Source: Capronia americana (lineage: Eukaryota; Ascomycota; Eurotiomycetes; Chaetothyriales; Herpotrichiellaceae). From it: 64,000 bases of DNA. Every line of letters starts with the position of its first letter. The stretch's first letter is position 1. The DNA lies in contig JADWQD010000011.1 in the NCBI GenBank assembly GCA_016110215.1, positions 372,001 to 436,000 on the forward strand, given 5' to 3'. Below, piece by piece: positions 1 through 10,772 of the stretch. Below the pieces are notes generated by a model that searched no databases, had not been told where the DNA came from, and was given only the letters and a program-made list of their open reading frames with translations. Both the position numbers and the translations under genes were made by a program.

Positions 1-171
1 CCTCTCGGCGTTGGGGGGCGCCCAGTTGAAGAATGCACCCTTGACGCCAGGCAGCCCCAGGAAGAAGTACCCCGCGTGTGATAGTAACTCGTTGGTCTTA
101 GCTAACAAGCTCCTTGGCCCTGGGTGGCCTCCTCGCCTCTCCTCTTTAGGGGTCAAGTGCGTCTTAGGCTT
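1..171 (-). CDS. possible partial coding exon running off the left edge
   Basis: On the minus strand a frame stays open from just below a stop at 174-172 to the window edge (57 codons). The part near the edge reads like a membrane-protein segment: an aromatic and glycine-rich stretch (His-Ala-Gly-Tyr-Phe-Phe-Leu-Gly-Leu-Pro) is followed by Lys-Gly-Ala-Phe-Phe-Asn-Trp. There is no start codon in the frame, so if real it would be an internal or 3' exon. The family is not recognised. 57 open codons can occur by chance, so the call is weak. Confidence 0.2.
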
Positions 172-1683
172 TTAACCGACTCGGGCCTCTCGGCAACCTC
201 CTTTTCAGCCGGGCGGTGGACACGCGGGCTGGCTGGCCCCCAGGTAGGAATTTTCTGGGGTTCCCGACGTGCCGTAGCCGGGGTTAGACTTGGACTCGAT
301 GGTTTTTGAGTCAAGTCCTCGAACAGTAGCCCTTTCTGGCACATGGATCGTGAGATCTGCCCCGAGTTTGCTGTTTTCAGCCAAGGCGTATGCACAATGC
401 GAGATGGCTTTCGCTTGTCGTCACTTCACTACGGCGAAGAGAACCCCGAGCGGCGAGTGTGCACTTTCTTCTGTACTGTATGTTATGCCGCTGGCGGTGT
501 AGACATTATGTCAAGATGAACAGGACGCAAGCGCCAACATCAGATACCGCGAATCCCCATTCGGACAACTGCATTTGACAGGTCGGTCGACGAATTCAGC
601 TAGAGAAACCAAGGTCTGGGTTGACGCCTCTGTCGCTCAATGAACCCATTGTTCCTGCATCGCATCGGAGAGTCTGTTCCCCGATATGGTCGGCGCCAGC
701 GGTCTATAGGGACCATGAAGTACAGGGTACAAGCTTGGAACGCTGCATTTGCCCCCTTCTGCCCTCACATCTTGGTGTCCTTTCGTGCCAAGCCAGAAGT
801 GTGCTGTTGGAGATGCATCGGCTGCTAGGAACCCAATCTCAACCCGCCAGAGCCTAGCGTCGTCTGTCCGTATCGACAGGCTGTTCCCAGTCGAACCTCA
901 ATGAGTCAATGACCACCAGTCACAGCCCTTCCTAGCCGAGGGGCTTCTCTAGTTTACAGCCCGAGCATCCAAAGAAGAAAGCGGTCGACGAGCTCCCCCA
1001 CGCTTGCCTTCATGTGAGAGGGGACGACTGCTCCTCATTCCTATTCCAGCTCGGCTGTTCCGAAGTGGTTGGGTCAAACCTGCCTCCGTGTTCGGAATCC
1101 CAAGTGCATGGCTCGTACCTACCATGTGTAAGAGGACCCTTCATGGCTAAAGTTCCCCTGTGTACACATGTTTGCTTGCAGCGTCCGGCTCTTCCAGCGT
1201 CATAAAGGATTTGACGTGAAAGTGGCCTCCTTCAGCCAACCGCCACATGATTTGCAGTCCACTCCCACAATCTTGAGTAGTGGTCTCTTTCTGTGACAAC
1301 ATCGTGATGGTGGTGAGCGAAGCAGGACGCAGCCTTCTCGCAGGCTGTTAACTCGCCCCAGCTGACAACGATACATCCTTCGTGGCATTTTTGAGCCCGC
1401 TGCAGCTTTCAGCCAAATCTTCCTGCTGACAGCCCTTCGCTCACTGCAACATCGGATAATGCTGGGTACGCACAGCTGAACTTGTGTCATCGGTCTATCT
1501 CACCAGTTCAGCAGTTGCACCCGTCAACCCACTCGTTGGATGCAGATGTTGAATCCCGAGTTGGACCACGGCACATGCAAGGGTGCAGGCCTGTCTCTCA
1601 TCCGGCCACCGCATGGCTCCACTTGCGAAGATGAGGAAGGTGGTCGATGCCAGTATATTGCTGTTAACTTGCACTTTCAAACA
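172..1683. other. intergenic, no gene recognised
   Basis: About 1.5 kb downstream of the ATP-grasp-like gene. Only short overlapping frames of 60-96 codons on both strands, none with a recognisable motif, codon bias or splice pattern. No tandem repeat or RNA gene seen. Confidence 0.6.
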
Positions 1684-3174
1684 TCAACTGGGCCGGCTGC
1701 TGTCTGGGAATAGAGCACTTTTGACGAGCCGCAGCGGAACATATAGTTGATAAGACACCCAAAAGGGTAATGGGTCTTGGAAGTCGTATGTGTTATCTTC
1801 CCAGAGCGTCAAGTGGCTGAGGAATTCAAATACCGCTCTCATAAACTCAATCAAGCTGCTCCTGAACATTACGAGGTCACGTAACGGCTCGAAGCACAAG
1901 TGGAGCAGATCTTGACCAAATTCGTAGATTCCAGGCATCCTCGTATCAGGAATGGCCACATCGTCCGGGAGCGGTCCTTGTTGTATCATAGCTGGGGCGG
2001 GCCTCATCATCTTTCCCTTGGTGTTGTCCTCCTCGTTGGTGAAGAGCGATAGATAGGCTCTAGTCAATGAGATCGAGCCACCCATTCCATGAAACAGCTG
2101 CATCGCGGCGTTAGCGTCGACGGAGACTTGGATGGGCAGAATGGATTGATAAACTCCGGATTCGGTAGCTTGCTCATCGACACAAAAGTCGATACCGAGA
2201 TGAGTGGTGAACTCGGGGCCTTGTTTACATGCGAACGTGTGGACAAAGCGCAACATCGAACGGTGCAGAGCAGACTTCGAATTTAACGCTCGGTAGCAGC
2301 CAGGTCGTGGCGAGCGGCTGGCAACGAAGGCTCTGACCGAGCCCCTAACGACAATCGCGAATGTAGAGTATCTTTCCAGTCCGTCGATGTCCTGCTCCAG
2401 TTTCCAAGGCGTAGTGTTGGCGATGGTTATGCGCGAGACGGCGTCATATGTCTGACTGACGGTCCTGCTCGGAAGCATCGTTCTGGCCGTGTTGGCATTG
2501 ATCTCTTTGTGGTCCAAACTCTCGAGGAGATATCTGCGGCTTCCCCGTGCCTTACTTAGCACTTTGTGTATCTCGGCTCGTGAAGTGACTTGATAAGACT
2601 CGGGAACAGGCAGCCCTTGACTTGCCAAGTACTTGAGGAATGCCTCTCGGCTGGCAAAGTACGGTACGTTCTTCGCCCGCAGAGCGAAGCATTGGCACTT
2701 GGTATGCTGTTCGACCGCATCTCTCGCTTGCGCCTCCAGGCCGTAGGTCGCGCTGTTTGAGCAGTTGATCCAGAGGTCGACGTCTTCATGCTCAATAATG
2801 CGCACGACGCTGGCGACATATCCGTCCTCCTGTAACCCCGCAGTCTCACCTGGCAATCTGTGGAATCGGCTCAACGCATTCGAAAACCGAACATGAATGG
2901 GGAGTATCCCGGGCTCGTAATCCGCACCCACAACTCTGTGGCCAGTATAATGAAAAGCTCTTGCCAGTTTCAATCCATAGGGACTGTTGACTCCTGTGAT
3001 AAGGAGCGTCTTGGGTTTAAAGCCGGTCACATTCCTGAGGTGTTTGTGGACGGAATTGCGTCGGAAAAGGGACAGGTAGAGATAATTGAGACAGAGAATA
3101 AATGTCGATATTGGCAGACAACAGACAGCCAGAAAGGCGACCGCGAGGCAATCTGCTGCCCGCGATGTCCCCAT
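1684..3174 (-). CDS. membrane-anchored ATP-grasp-like protein
   Basis: Uninterrupted 496-residue frame. Residues about 8-37 are a hydrophobic helix, probably a membrane anchor. A Rossmann-like start follows (KTLLITGVNSPYGLKLARAF, about 55-75), then a region resembling the pre-ATP-grasp and ATP-grasp parts of fungal carbamoyl-phosphate-synthase-like proteins, including a DLWINCS strand. Known members of this fungal family end the ATP-binding half with a Glu-x-Asn-Pro-Arg-type metal-binding strand. Here the matching place (ILPIQVSVDANAAMQLF) has Gln for the Glu and no Asn-Pro-Arg, so catalysis may be altered or lost. The substrate is unknown. It is head to head with the PNS1-like gene. The family call rests on overall pattern; the altered site is seen directly. 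Confidence 0.7.
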   Translation of the reverse strand: MGTSRAADCLAVAFLAVCCLPISTFILCLNYLYLSLFRRNSVHKHLRNVTGFKPKTLLITGVNSPYGLKLARAFHYTGHRVVGADYEPGILPIHVRFSNALSRFHRLPGETAGLQEDGYVASVVRIIEHEDVDLWINCSNSATYGLEAQARDAVEQHTKCQCFALRAKNVPYFASREAFLKYLASQGLPVPESYQVTSRAEIHKVLSKARGSRRYLLESLDHKEINANTARTMLPSRTVSQTYDAVSRITIANTTPWKLEQDIDGLERYSTFAIVVRGSVRAFVASRSPRPGCYRALNSKSALHRSMLRFVHTFACKQGPEFTTHLGIDFCVDEQATESGVYQSILPIQVSVDANAAMQLFHGMGGSISLTRAYLSLFTNEEDNTKGKMMRPAPAMIQQGPLPDDVAIPDTRMPGIYEFGQDLLHLCFEPLRDLVMFRSSLIEFMRAVFEFLSHLTLWEDNTYDFQDPLPFWVSYQLYVPLRLVKSALFPDSSRPS

Positions 3175-3886
3175 CCTAGCAGTGTTGCGGACAAGACAAG
3201 TTCGGAGTGGACGGCCGAGGTTGCGATGTTGCTAGGCGAAGCCCGTGGAGGTGCAGACGGATGCCAGCAGCATCTCACACGAAGGAGCACATGCCCCGAA
3301 GATCCAAGGCGTCTCGTCGTAGGAAGGAGGCCTTTGAGGTCATGACGACACGCAAAGGGAAGTGGTGATGAAAACAGTCTGACACGATGAGCAAAAGTCC
3401 CGAAGTGAAGAGATGGTGTGGATGGACAGGTGGATGGAGTGCGAAAGAACCTGTGGGTGCGCTGTCTGACTGGAGCTGCGCGGCGCTCTCTAACTGGATG
3501 GGCGCACCAAGCGAAGCGACGGGGCTTCAGTTCCAGATGATGGCGTCGTTAGCGAGCGTTGCCCCCCTGGTCTATCGGGTGGGGAGCCCAGCCGGCGCCC
3601 AATGGTGAACGCGCGTTGCCGGCTTGACGTGTGTGTGCAGAGGCAGGCAAGCTGAACCTGCCCGCAAAACACAAATTCACAAATTGCTTGCCGACATCAT
3701 ATTTGCGATCGGAGTTTCGCTCCTGGTTCTAGTGGTTCAATTCTTTTTTTTTGATGCTCTTCCACCGCATGTTTTACAGCTGCGCTTCTCGTCCACGCCT
3801 GCACTAATAGAGGACGTGGCCATTTGTTTACTTGCGTCCGGAAACGTCCTCTGCACCGCCCACCATCCTCGACGCGCGTCGCAGTC
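3175..3886. promoter_or_regulatory. shared divergent promoter region
   Basis: 712 bp between the start codons of the ATP-grasp-like gene (-) and the PNS1-like gene (+). It holds a T8 tract near 3745 and a pyrimidine-rich leader just before the PNS1 start. No gene is seen in it. Confidence 0.5.
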
Positions 3887-5590
3887 ATGGCGCACCAAGG
3901 TCAAGCAGCAGATTACTACAACCAAAATATGGATGGAGCTCAATATCAGCAGTCGGGTTATCAACAATATCCTCCTCCCAGTGGGCCTCCCCAGGGCTAT
4001 GGACAGCCTTACGCGCCGCCCCAGCAGCCGTATCAACCGCAAGAGGCCAAGTACAGTGTGCAGCCCCCGACCTACGGCCAGAATTTCGTGCCACCTCAAG
4101 ACGACAAGCAGAGCTTCCAGGAGACGTTCAAAATCCAAAAGCCCAAATTCAATGATCTGTGGGCTGGGTTACTGGTGAGCATACGAGCCACTTGAGGCTT
4201 TCTAAATGTCCTGGGCGCTAAAGCAACACAGCTGATCGCAACCTTCTGCGGCTTCGTCGCCGTCTCCGGCCTTACCCTCTATCGATATTCCAAGTACCAC
4301 ACGTTCAATGGCGGAGGGATCTACGGGGGCAACAATGATTTCTCGTTAAACACCAATACTATGGTTCTCTTCGCATTCATCCTGTGTGTCGGGCTTGTCT
4401 TCTCATGGGCCTATTTCCTTGCCGCTCGGGCCTTCACCAAACAGTTTGTCTGGCTCACAGGCATCCTCAACTGCGCCTTGGCCATCGGTACTGCGGTCTA
4501 CTACCTGTATCGGCGGTTGTGGGGGGCCGGCATCGTCTTCGCCATCTTCGCGGTCTTTGCTGTGATTTGTTTTATCAGCTGGATCCCGAGAATTCCCTTC
4601 GCGGTTGTCATGCTGCAACAGGCCATGGATATTGCGAAAATGAAAAGAGTGCACGTGTTCTTGGTCAGCTTCATTGGAGGACTTGCGAGTGTGGCATTTG
4701 CTGCCTGGTTTTCGGTGACCCTGGTCGCCATCTACGCCTCGTACATGCCTAGCAATTCCGGCAGCGCCAGCAATCCATCGTGCTCTGCCGCAGGTTGTTC
4801 AAGTGGCAAGGTCATCGGCTTGGTGGTCTTCGTCACATTTGCAGGGTACTGGATCTCGGAATGGATGAAGAACACGATTCATACGACCGTCGCAGGGGTT
4901 TATGGTTCCTGGTACTTTTGCGCGGGTAAACCGGGCGGCATCCCTCGAGGTGCCACAACCGGTGCCCTCAGGCGAGCTACAACTTACTCGTTCGGCTCCA
5001 TCTCTTTCGGCAGCTTGATTGTTGCTCTTATCAACATGCTTCGTCAAGCCTGCAGCATCGCTCAACAGCAGGAAGCTTCCGAAGGCAACATCATTGGCTC
5101 GATAATGTTCTGTATCCTCGGCTGTTTTATTGGGATTCTGGACTGGCTTGTCCAATTCATCAACAGATACGCCTTCTCTCACATCGCTCTGTACGGAAAG
5201 GCATATATCCCCGCGGCCAAAGATACTTGGACCATGATGAAGGACCGAGGGGTGGATGCTTTGGTGAACGACTGTCTCGTGGGTCCTGTCCTGACGATGG
5301 GGTCGATCTTCGTCGCCTACCTTTCCGCTCTCCTGGCGTACCTGTACCTGGAGTATACTCACCCTGCCTACAACGACAGCAGAACCTTCACCCCGGTGAT
5401 CATGGCGTTTGCTTTCTTGATTGGACTACAGATCTGTCAGACGTTTACCACCCCCATCGGTTCAGGGATTGACACCATCTTCGTCGCAATGGCTTGGGAT
5501 CCACAAGTTGCCATGACCGACCATCCGGAGTTTTGGGATCGGTTGGTGCATGTCTATCCCAGGGTGCAGCAAGTTATGACTGGTGTATGA
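3887..5590 (+). CDS. PNS1: PNS1-like CTL-family (choline transporter-like) membrane protein
   Basis: Two exons, 3887-4174 and 4232-5590, joined across a 57 bp intron (GTGAGC...ACACAG) in phase 0, giving 548 residues; yeast Pns1 has 539. Residues 1-80 are rich in Gln, Tyr and Pro, as is usual for fungal members. The exon junction restores the conserved block KPKFNDLWAGLL-LIATFCGF at the first membrane helix. About ten hydrophobic helices follow, with the typical CTL tail in which a long loop carries WTMMKDRGVDALVNDCLVG. The family is named for choline transport in animals; yeast Pns1 has no proven choline transport, so the substrate stays open. It is probably at the plasma membrane. The start was chosen because it opens the conserved N-terminus right after a pyrimidine-rich leader. 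Confidence 0.92.
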
Positions 5591-8462
5591 AGAGCTTTAT
5601 TACTTCACCGTTGATATTATTATCGTGCTTGGCATACATGACTCTGTGGCGCAGTATGGGCTGGTGCTGATATCGGGCACGCAGCCAAGTGATGAATAAG
5701 AATTCCAATTCAAATTTCCTGACTCGACATGATGGCTTTGCAACGATATCCGCTGGCTAACAACCTTGGTTAAAGTGTTGAGCCCTACTGGCTCATGACA
5801 TTCCGCTTGAACAGTAAAATCGGGCCACATATGCCTCAGTTAGCGACATCTAACCAGTGGCATTTCTCATGTCGACACTGCGACAGTGCAGCTGTCTCGT
5901 CGCCGTCTGTCATTGAGACGGTCAAATCAAGTTCGCTCAATGTCAGTCGGAAGCAATACCACGACTCCGAACCTAGCGATCACAGCCCTATCCTTCATGC
6001 CCAAGCCGTACCGGGTGTGCAACATCTCTTTTGCAGCACTCGATCTCCCCCAGTAGCTTGCACGAATTGGTTGGGTAGCTCTGTATCGGCGACGCAATCG
6101 AGCAAGGCGTAGGAGAGGAGACATGAGCAGCCACGCATGCCGTGTTCGGCCATAGATATCTCGGGTGCTTCTGCATGGCGTCTGAGGATTTGGGATAGGA
6201 GCGGAATCTGTGAGCTGTCGTCAGCAAAGCGTGGCGCAGTGTGATAGGAGGGCACCAAGTGAGTTTCAGAACACTGTGATGCCCACGACTTCTGCCCCTC
6301 TGCGATGGTAGACGAAGGTCCATCGTCGATGCGCGTGGCAAGTACCGCGCGGCGCAGGCGCAATTGCTTTTGGTTGCTTCATTCAGCACAGTCCTTTTTG
6401 CTGGAGTATTCACACAGAGCCCGTTGACGCACACTTTGGGGCCCTTTTGTGATACCTCTTCAGTTGCAGCCGATTGGTTCTCGAGTCTGCAACATCGACC
6501 AAGCGGCCCAAAGGTGGACCGCTGCGTCGTGGGTAGTTCAGCAGTGACTTGTCCTGCCAATTGCTCTTCGCTTGATCTCGTCACATCACGCTGCTTCTTT
6601 CCCAGTCGATTCCGACGGGCAAAGGTGCATCAAAATGATTGACAAAGTTCGGCTTTCAGCTTCACATCACAGGCACACATCGTCGGCATGGCGATCTGCC
6701 ATTTCAGCAATGCGCCGCAACTAGCGCACAGCCCGGCCAGCGGGACAAACACTTGAGGTTCCAGGAGAGTGTCAGAGTAAGAGCCTTCGTAGATTCTACA
6801 ATGCAGTTGCTGTCAAGGCCTGCGCAGTCCGTGTTTTACGCAGGAGGGAACAACGAACAAGTCCTACAGCGCGATGAGACGGCTTACCTACAGGAATGGG
6901 CCCCGCGCACAGACAAATTGTGCCTAACGACTATATTTAGCGAGCGAGACCCGTCTCACAGCGTTGGGCGAGCAAGCCCTACGCCATCACTCCCCCAGGA
7001 CGCCGGGGAGAAGCTCCGAGTTTCGAAGAGAGCCCAATGTCGACCGTGGAGAGCGTAATCAGCGAGATGGAATCATTTGTAGTGTATATAGGATCTCAGT
7101 CCAGACGCGGCGCATCCATCTTGCATCAGCCACGCAGGTGGCGTCTGCCAAAATGCAGACTAAGGCGGACAAGGAGGGAGTGCATGCCGGCTACATGCAT
7201 GATCGGCTCGATATCTCGACCTCGTCCCTCCTCCGTGCGACCACCCAAGATGTCTTCTCCAAGCCCGATGACAACCTGATCATGAAACATGCCGAGCGCG
7301 TGAGGGCGCGGTGGCCCGGTGCTCGGGTCATGCGCTTTATATGCTCGTAAGGAGACGGCTGACGGGCTCCCCGGGCGTGTCGGGCTGCGCCTCAATCTTT
7401 GTGGTGCAGAGTTTCGCCCCCTTCGAGCTGATCCCACGTTATCAATAAGATGTTTGGGCATTCTGATCCGCGATGGAAGCTCTCAGAGATCTCATCTCGC
7501 GCTTACGATTGGGGCCCTCGAATACAATTAGGGGCCCTATGACAGTCGCTGCCGGTGCGAAGACGGACGCCGCTGCTTGACAGATATGACTATTTCGTTT
7601 TTCGACGGCATGGCATAGGCTCCATCCAATCGCATGTGCTGCCTGCAATGTTCGAGTCTGTGGAATGCCAGCCTCGGTACGCGCTTTTGCTAGTGGCGAG
7701 ACTGCGCGGCGTGTCTGCCTTGGTACCTCCGCAAAAGTCACCGACGCAGCATTCTACTACGATATGTTATGGCGCCACGATTCGGGGAACTTTTGCTCGC
7801 ACCATTGCCCCGGTTTCATCGCATCCCGTCAGATGCTCGCCGACCCAAAATAGGTGAGTCATCAGCGGATCCCTGAGGCCACATAGAGGCTCCCCGGGTG
7901 TCCAAGCAGCTACGCCCTCGTCATGTGAAGCCGAAACGGGGAAGGGGGGCGGCCGTGTGCGTGTTGGTTTGCGAACCCAAAATGGTACGACACACACACC
8001 CTCGTTCCCAAGGCTCCCACGTCAGTCAGGCACCACCCCGGCTGATGGGTAAGCGGCCTGGTACTATATGTGCCGCTCTTTCGCCAACGCTTGCTGCGAG
8101 AGACGTCCTCGGCCTGATTTGCCTGTTGTGGCGCATGACTCTGCTGGCTCACAGTCGCTAATCGGTCAAGGCCACTCGAACCACCGCGCGGCATCTAGCG
8201 TGTACTTTAGCCTACTGAGTGCCTACGCTTCGAATCATCATGGTACACAGCCTTGCAGGCGACGACAGATCTTGCATGCCATCTGGTCCCCATATAACTC
8301 TGGGCGAAGACGCACGGTACCTTGTCCTGCTGCCATGTCGGCCGCTTGAGACCACCTGCTGGCGTATCGTCGCTCTCTGCTAATATCGAGACCGCCTTTC
8401 TACCTCACTCACCACGACGACCCAACCTCGTTTTGCCCCGTTCTCCGCCCGGGCGTGTCAAC
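5591..8462. other. long gap upstream of the C2H2 regulator
   Basis: 2.9 kb with no convincing gene. It has many short frames on both strands (up to 198 codons at 6584-5988 on minus) without recognisable motifs. The last 80 bases before 8463 are pyrimidine-rich, as expected for a fungal leader. Long upstream regions with several short ATG frames are common for fungal regulators, so part may be promoter and a long 5' leader. Confidence 0.5.
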
Positions 8463-9368
8463 ATGATCATGAGGGATAGCTATCCAGTTTCGCCCCCAAG
8501 CGACACCGACCCAGCATACAACATCTCGACCAGCCCCGACACGAAGACCATCGCGCACATCGTCATGGCCGATGGGCTTGCGCCGTCGGCGTTGGCAGAC
8601 ACCACCACCACTACAACCATTACTACTACCACCCCGATCAAAGTCCAGGGGGCATTCCGGCGCGCGAGATCACCGCCCCGCAACGAAAATGGGCAGATGT
8701 TCTGCGACCACGTCAACTGCCGGGGCAAGAACCACCAGACGTTCAAGAGAGTGTGCGAATGGAACAAGCACATGGACCGCCACGAACGGCCGTACAAGTG
8801 TCGCGAATCCGGGTGCGAGCTCAACCCGGGCTTCACCTACTCGGGCGGCCTCCTCAGGCACCAGCGTGAAGTCCACAAGATGCACCTGTCGACCAAGCAG
8901 CCGCTGTTCTGTCCGTTCCCCAACTGTAACCGCAGTTCCGGCACCGGCTTCACCCGCAAGGAGAACCTCGAAGAGCACAAGCGGCGCCGACACCTGGAAG
9001 AACTGTCCGACCGTGATGCAGATGAGGCGGCGGCGGCGACGGCGACGACGACAATCTCGCAAGAACCATCTGCGAAACGACGGAGAATCTCCACCGCCAC
9101 TGAAGTCCACCAGGCAGCACAGCAGCAGCAACAATTAGGCAGCAATGTGGCACAGACCATGGACATGGACAACCACAACGGCCACGCCATGGTCGGAACG
9201 GCCGAGAGCCAATTGATCCAACATCTCCGGGAAGAGATCCGACAGAAAGAAGAATTCATTCGCCGCCAAGCCACCGAGATCCATCGCCTCCAGAACCTGC
9301 TCCGCTCGTTGCCACCGCAAGCCATCTATCACATGCAGACTCGGATGCCTGGGAGTGGCGTTGGATGA
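8463..9368 (+). CDS. C2H2 zinc-finger protein, probable transcription factor
   Basis: Single exon, 301 residues from the ATG at 8463. The frame is open for another 47 codons upstream, but that part reads like leader sequence. A Thr run lies at about 45-57. Three tandem fingers follow: the first starts FCDHVNC (about 80-107) with wide spacing, the second starts YKCRESGC (about 112-140), the third starts LFCPFPNC (about 149-178) and ends with a His pair. A short basic KRRR segment and a Gln run come next, then a charged helix (about 247-283) likely to form a coiled coil for dimerisation. DNA target and pathway are unknown. It is tail to tail with the Zn2Cys6 regulator across a repeat-rich gap. 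Confidence 0.85.
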   Translation: MIMRDSYPVSPPSDTDPAYNISTSPDTKTIAHIVMADGLAPSALADTTTTTTITTTTPIKVQGAFRRARSPPRNENGQMFCDHVNCRGKNHQTFKRVCEWNKHMDRHERPYKCRESGCELNPGFTYSGGLLRHQREVHKMHLSTKQPLFCPFPNCNRSSGTGFTRKENLEEHKRRRHLEELSDRDADEAAAATATTTISQEPSAKRRRISTATEVHQAAQQQQQLGSNVAQTMDMDNHNGHAMVGTAESQLIQHLREEIRQKEEFIRRQATEIHRLQNLLRSLPPQAIYHMQTRMPGSGVG

Positions 9369-9474
9369 ATGCGTATTGATATGCCTTGCTTTGCATTTTT
9401 GCTCTTTGGTTTTTTTCCCCTTTTATCGGCGTTCAGGAAGAATGCCTAGGCATCACCCCGGGCATGGGATAGGC

Positions 9475-9502
9475 ATGGACATGGACATGGACATGGATGG
9501 AT
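9475..9502. repeat. ATGGAC hexanucleotide run
   Basis: About four copies of ATGGAC in a row, in the 3' flank of the C2H2 gene. Confidence 0.8.
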
Positions 9503-9693
9503 ATACACGCGATCCAATATCCTTGACGATACCAACGAAACGACACCCCTCACGCGCACAGCTCAATGTATCTTGTATCTTGTAATCACAGTATCTTGTA
9601 CTTATGTACTTATGTACACTGGCACAACTGCCATGGTTAGGCAGACATATCTCCTCATATCCATAGCCTTATCCTACTCCGTACACAGTCTGG

Positions 9694-9720
9694 CACGGTA
9701 CGGTACGATACGGTACGGTC
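9694..9720. repeat. GTACG-type pentanucleotide run
   Basis: Five copies of a GTACG-like unit, one with a G-to-A change. Confidence 0.75.
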
Positions 9721-10340
9721 TCTGCTCTGTTGACAGAAGGAGAATACCTAGGTAGAAAGTCAAGTCAACGAAAGGAGAGTCTATCATGCTTGTACTTGTG
9801 CCTTTGCCTGCGCCTGCGCCTGTACTTGTTGTTGTACTTGTGCCTGTAGCTTACTTGAGTTACTCGGCCCCGTCCGCCTTGTCTGTCCGCGCTTATGGTT
9901 GCAACAAGCCAACCAACCGTGACGTGAGTCAGAAGATTGCAGGCAGCATACTTAGATAGTGCAGGCAGTGCTCTACAGTGTAGCTAGTGGTATAGTGCAG
10001 CAATACTGCGGTACAGATATACAGCGCGCACACATAGTAACTTGGCCAGTTGTACTACATACACGCTACACAATACGCGCACGGAACTTTGGGGAACTAC
10101 TCGTACATACTGTACCAAGCTCCAAGATCCCAAGATCCAACATTGCGAAACCGCGAACCACGAGCCGTAAACCGCGAACCGCGAAGATCCGGATCTTAAG
10201 GATCTAAAGGATCTAGGCAGAAGTAATAATATACATAGTGACTCTGGCCTTGCTTGACCTACATACACTCACTTTTTAACTGCCTGACCTGCTTGGCCTG
10301 GCCTGACTTGGACTGACTTGGCTTGACTTGACTTGACCTA

Positions 10341-10360
10341 AGCTAAGCTAAGCTAAGCTA
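10341..10360. repeat. (AGCTA)4 pentanucleotide array
   Basis: Four perfect AGCTA copies, next to a degenerate run of GACTT/GGCCT-like units from about 10270. Confidence 0.9.
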
Positions 10361-10540
10361 CCGAGTATGGGTGCGAGTTCGCGTAGTCCAAGTAACTACA
10401 GAATCAGCGCGCGTATACCTCGTAAGTGTGAGAGTAAGAGGGAGTGAGTGTATACCTAAGTACGAGGTACTCGTAAGTGTATGCGTCACTTACTTACTGT
10501 ACTCGTCATCCATAATTGTCTCGCCCTGTAATACACAGCT

Positions 10541-10606
10541 TATGCTCGCATCTCATCCCATCCCATTACATCTCATCTCATCGCATCTCATCGCATCGCA
10601 TTGCAT
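10541..10606. repeat. CATCN degenerate pentanucleotide array
   Basis: About 13 units of CATCT, CATCC, CATCG or close variants in period 5. Confidence 0.8.
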
Positions 10607-10670
10607 TATATGGCTTTACTTTGCGCACCTCAGTTTTGGCGTCTGCCGTTCGTTTCATCTCACTTCATTC

Positions 10671-10697
10671 CGTTTCGTTTCGTTTCGTTTCGTTTCG
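10671..10697. repeat. (CGTTT)5 pentanucleotide array
   Basis: Five perfect CGTTT units followed by a partial one. Confidence 0.9.
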
Positions 10698-10728
10698 ACC
10701 GCGTGTGCTTGTTCGCGTTCGCCGAGTT

Positions 10729-10772
10729 GACTTGACTTGACTTGACTTGACTTGACTTGACTTGACTTGACT
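10729..10772. repeat. (GACTT)9 pentanucleotide array
   Basis: 44 bases of perfect GACTT repeat (8.8 copies), the longest perfect array in the window. Confidence 0.95.

Noticed and set aside
5988..6584. 198-codon minus-strand frame in the gap after PNS1
   Set aside because: No motif, high Cys/Ser/Arg noise-like composition, and competing frames on the other strand.
8670..9134. Long frames antisense to the C2H2 gene
   Set aside because: Shadow of a GC-rich coding exon and of its Thr and Ala codon runs.
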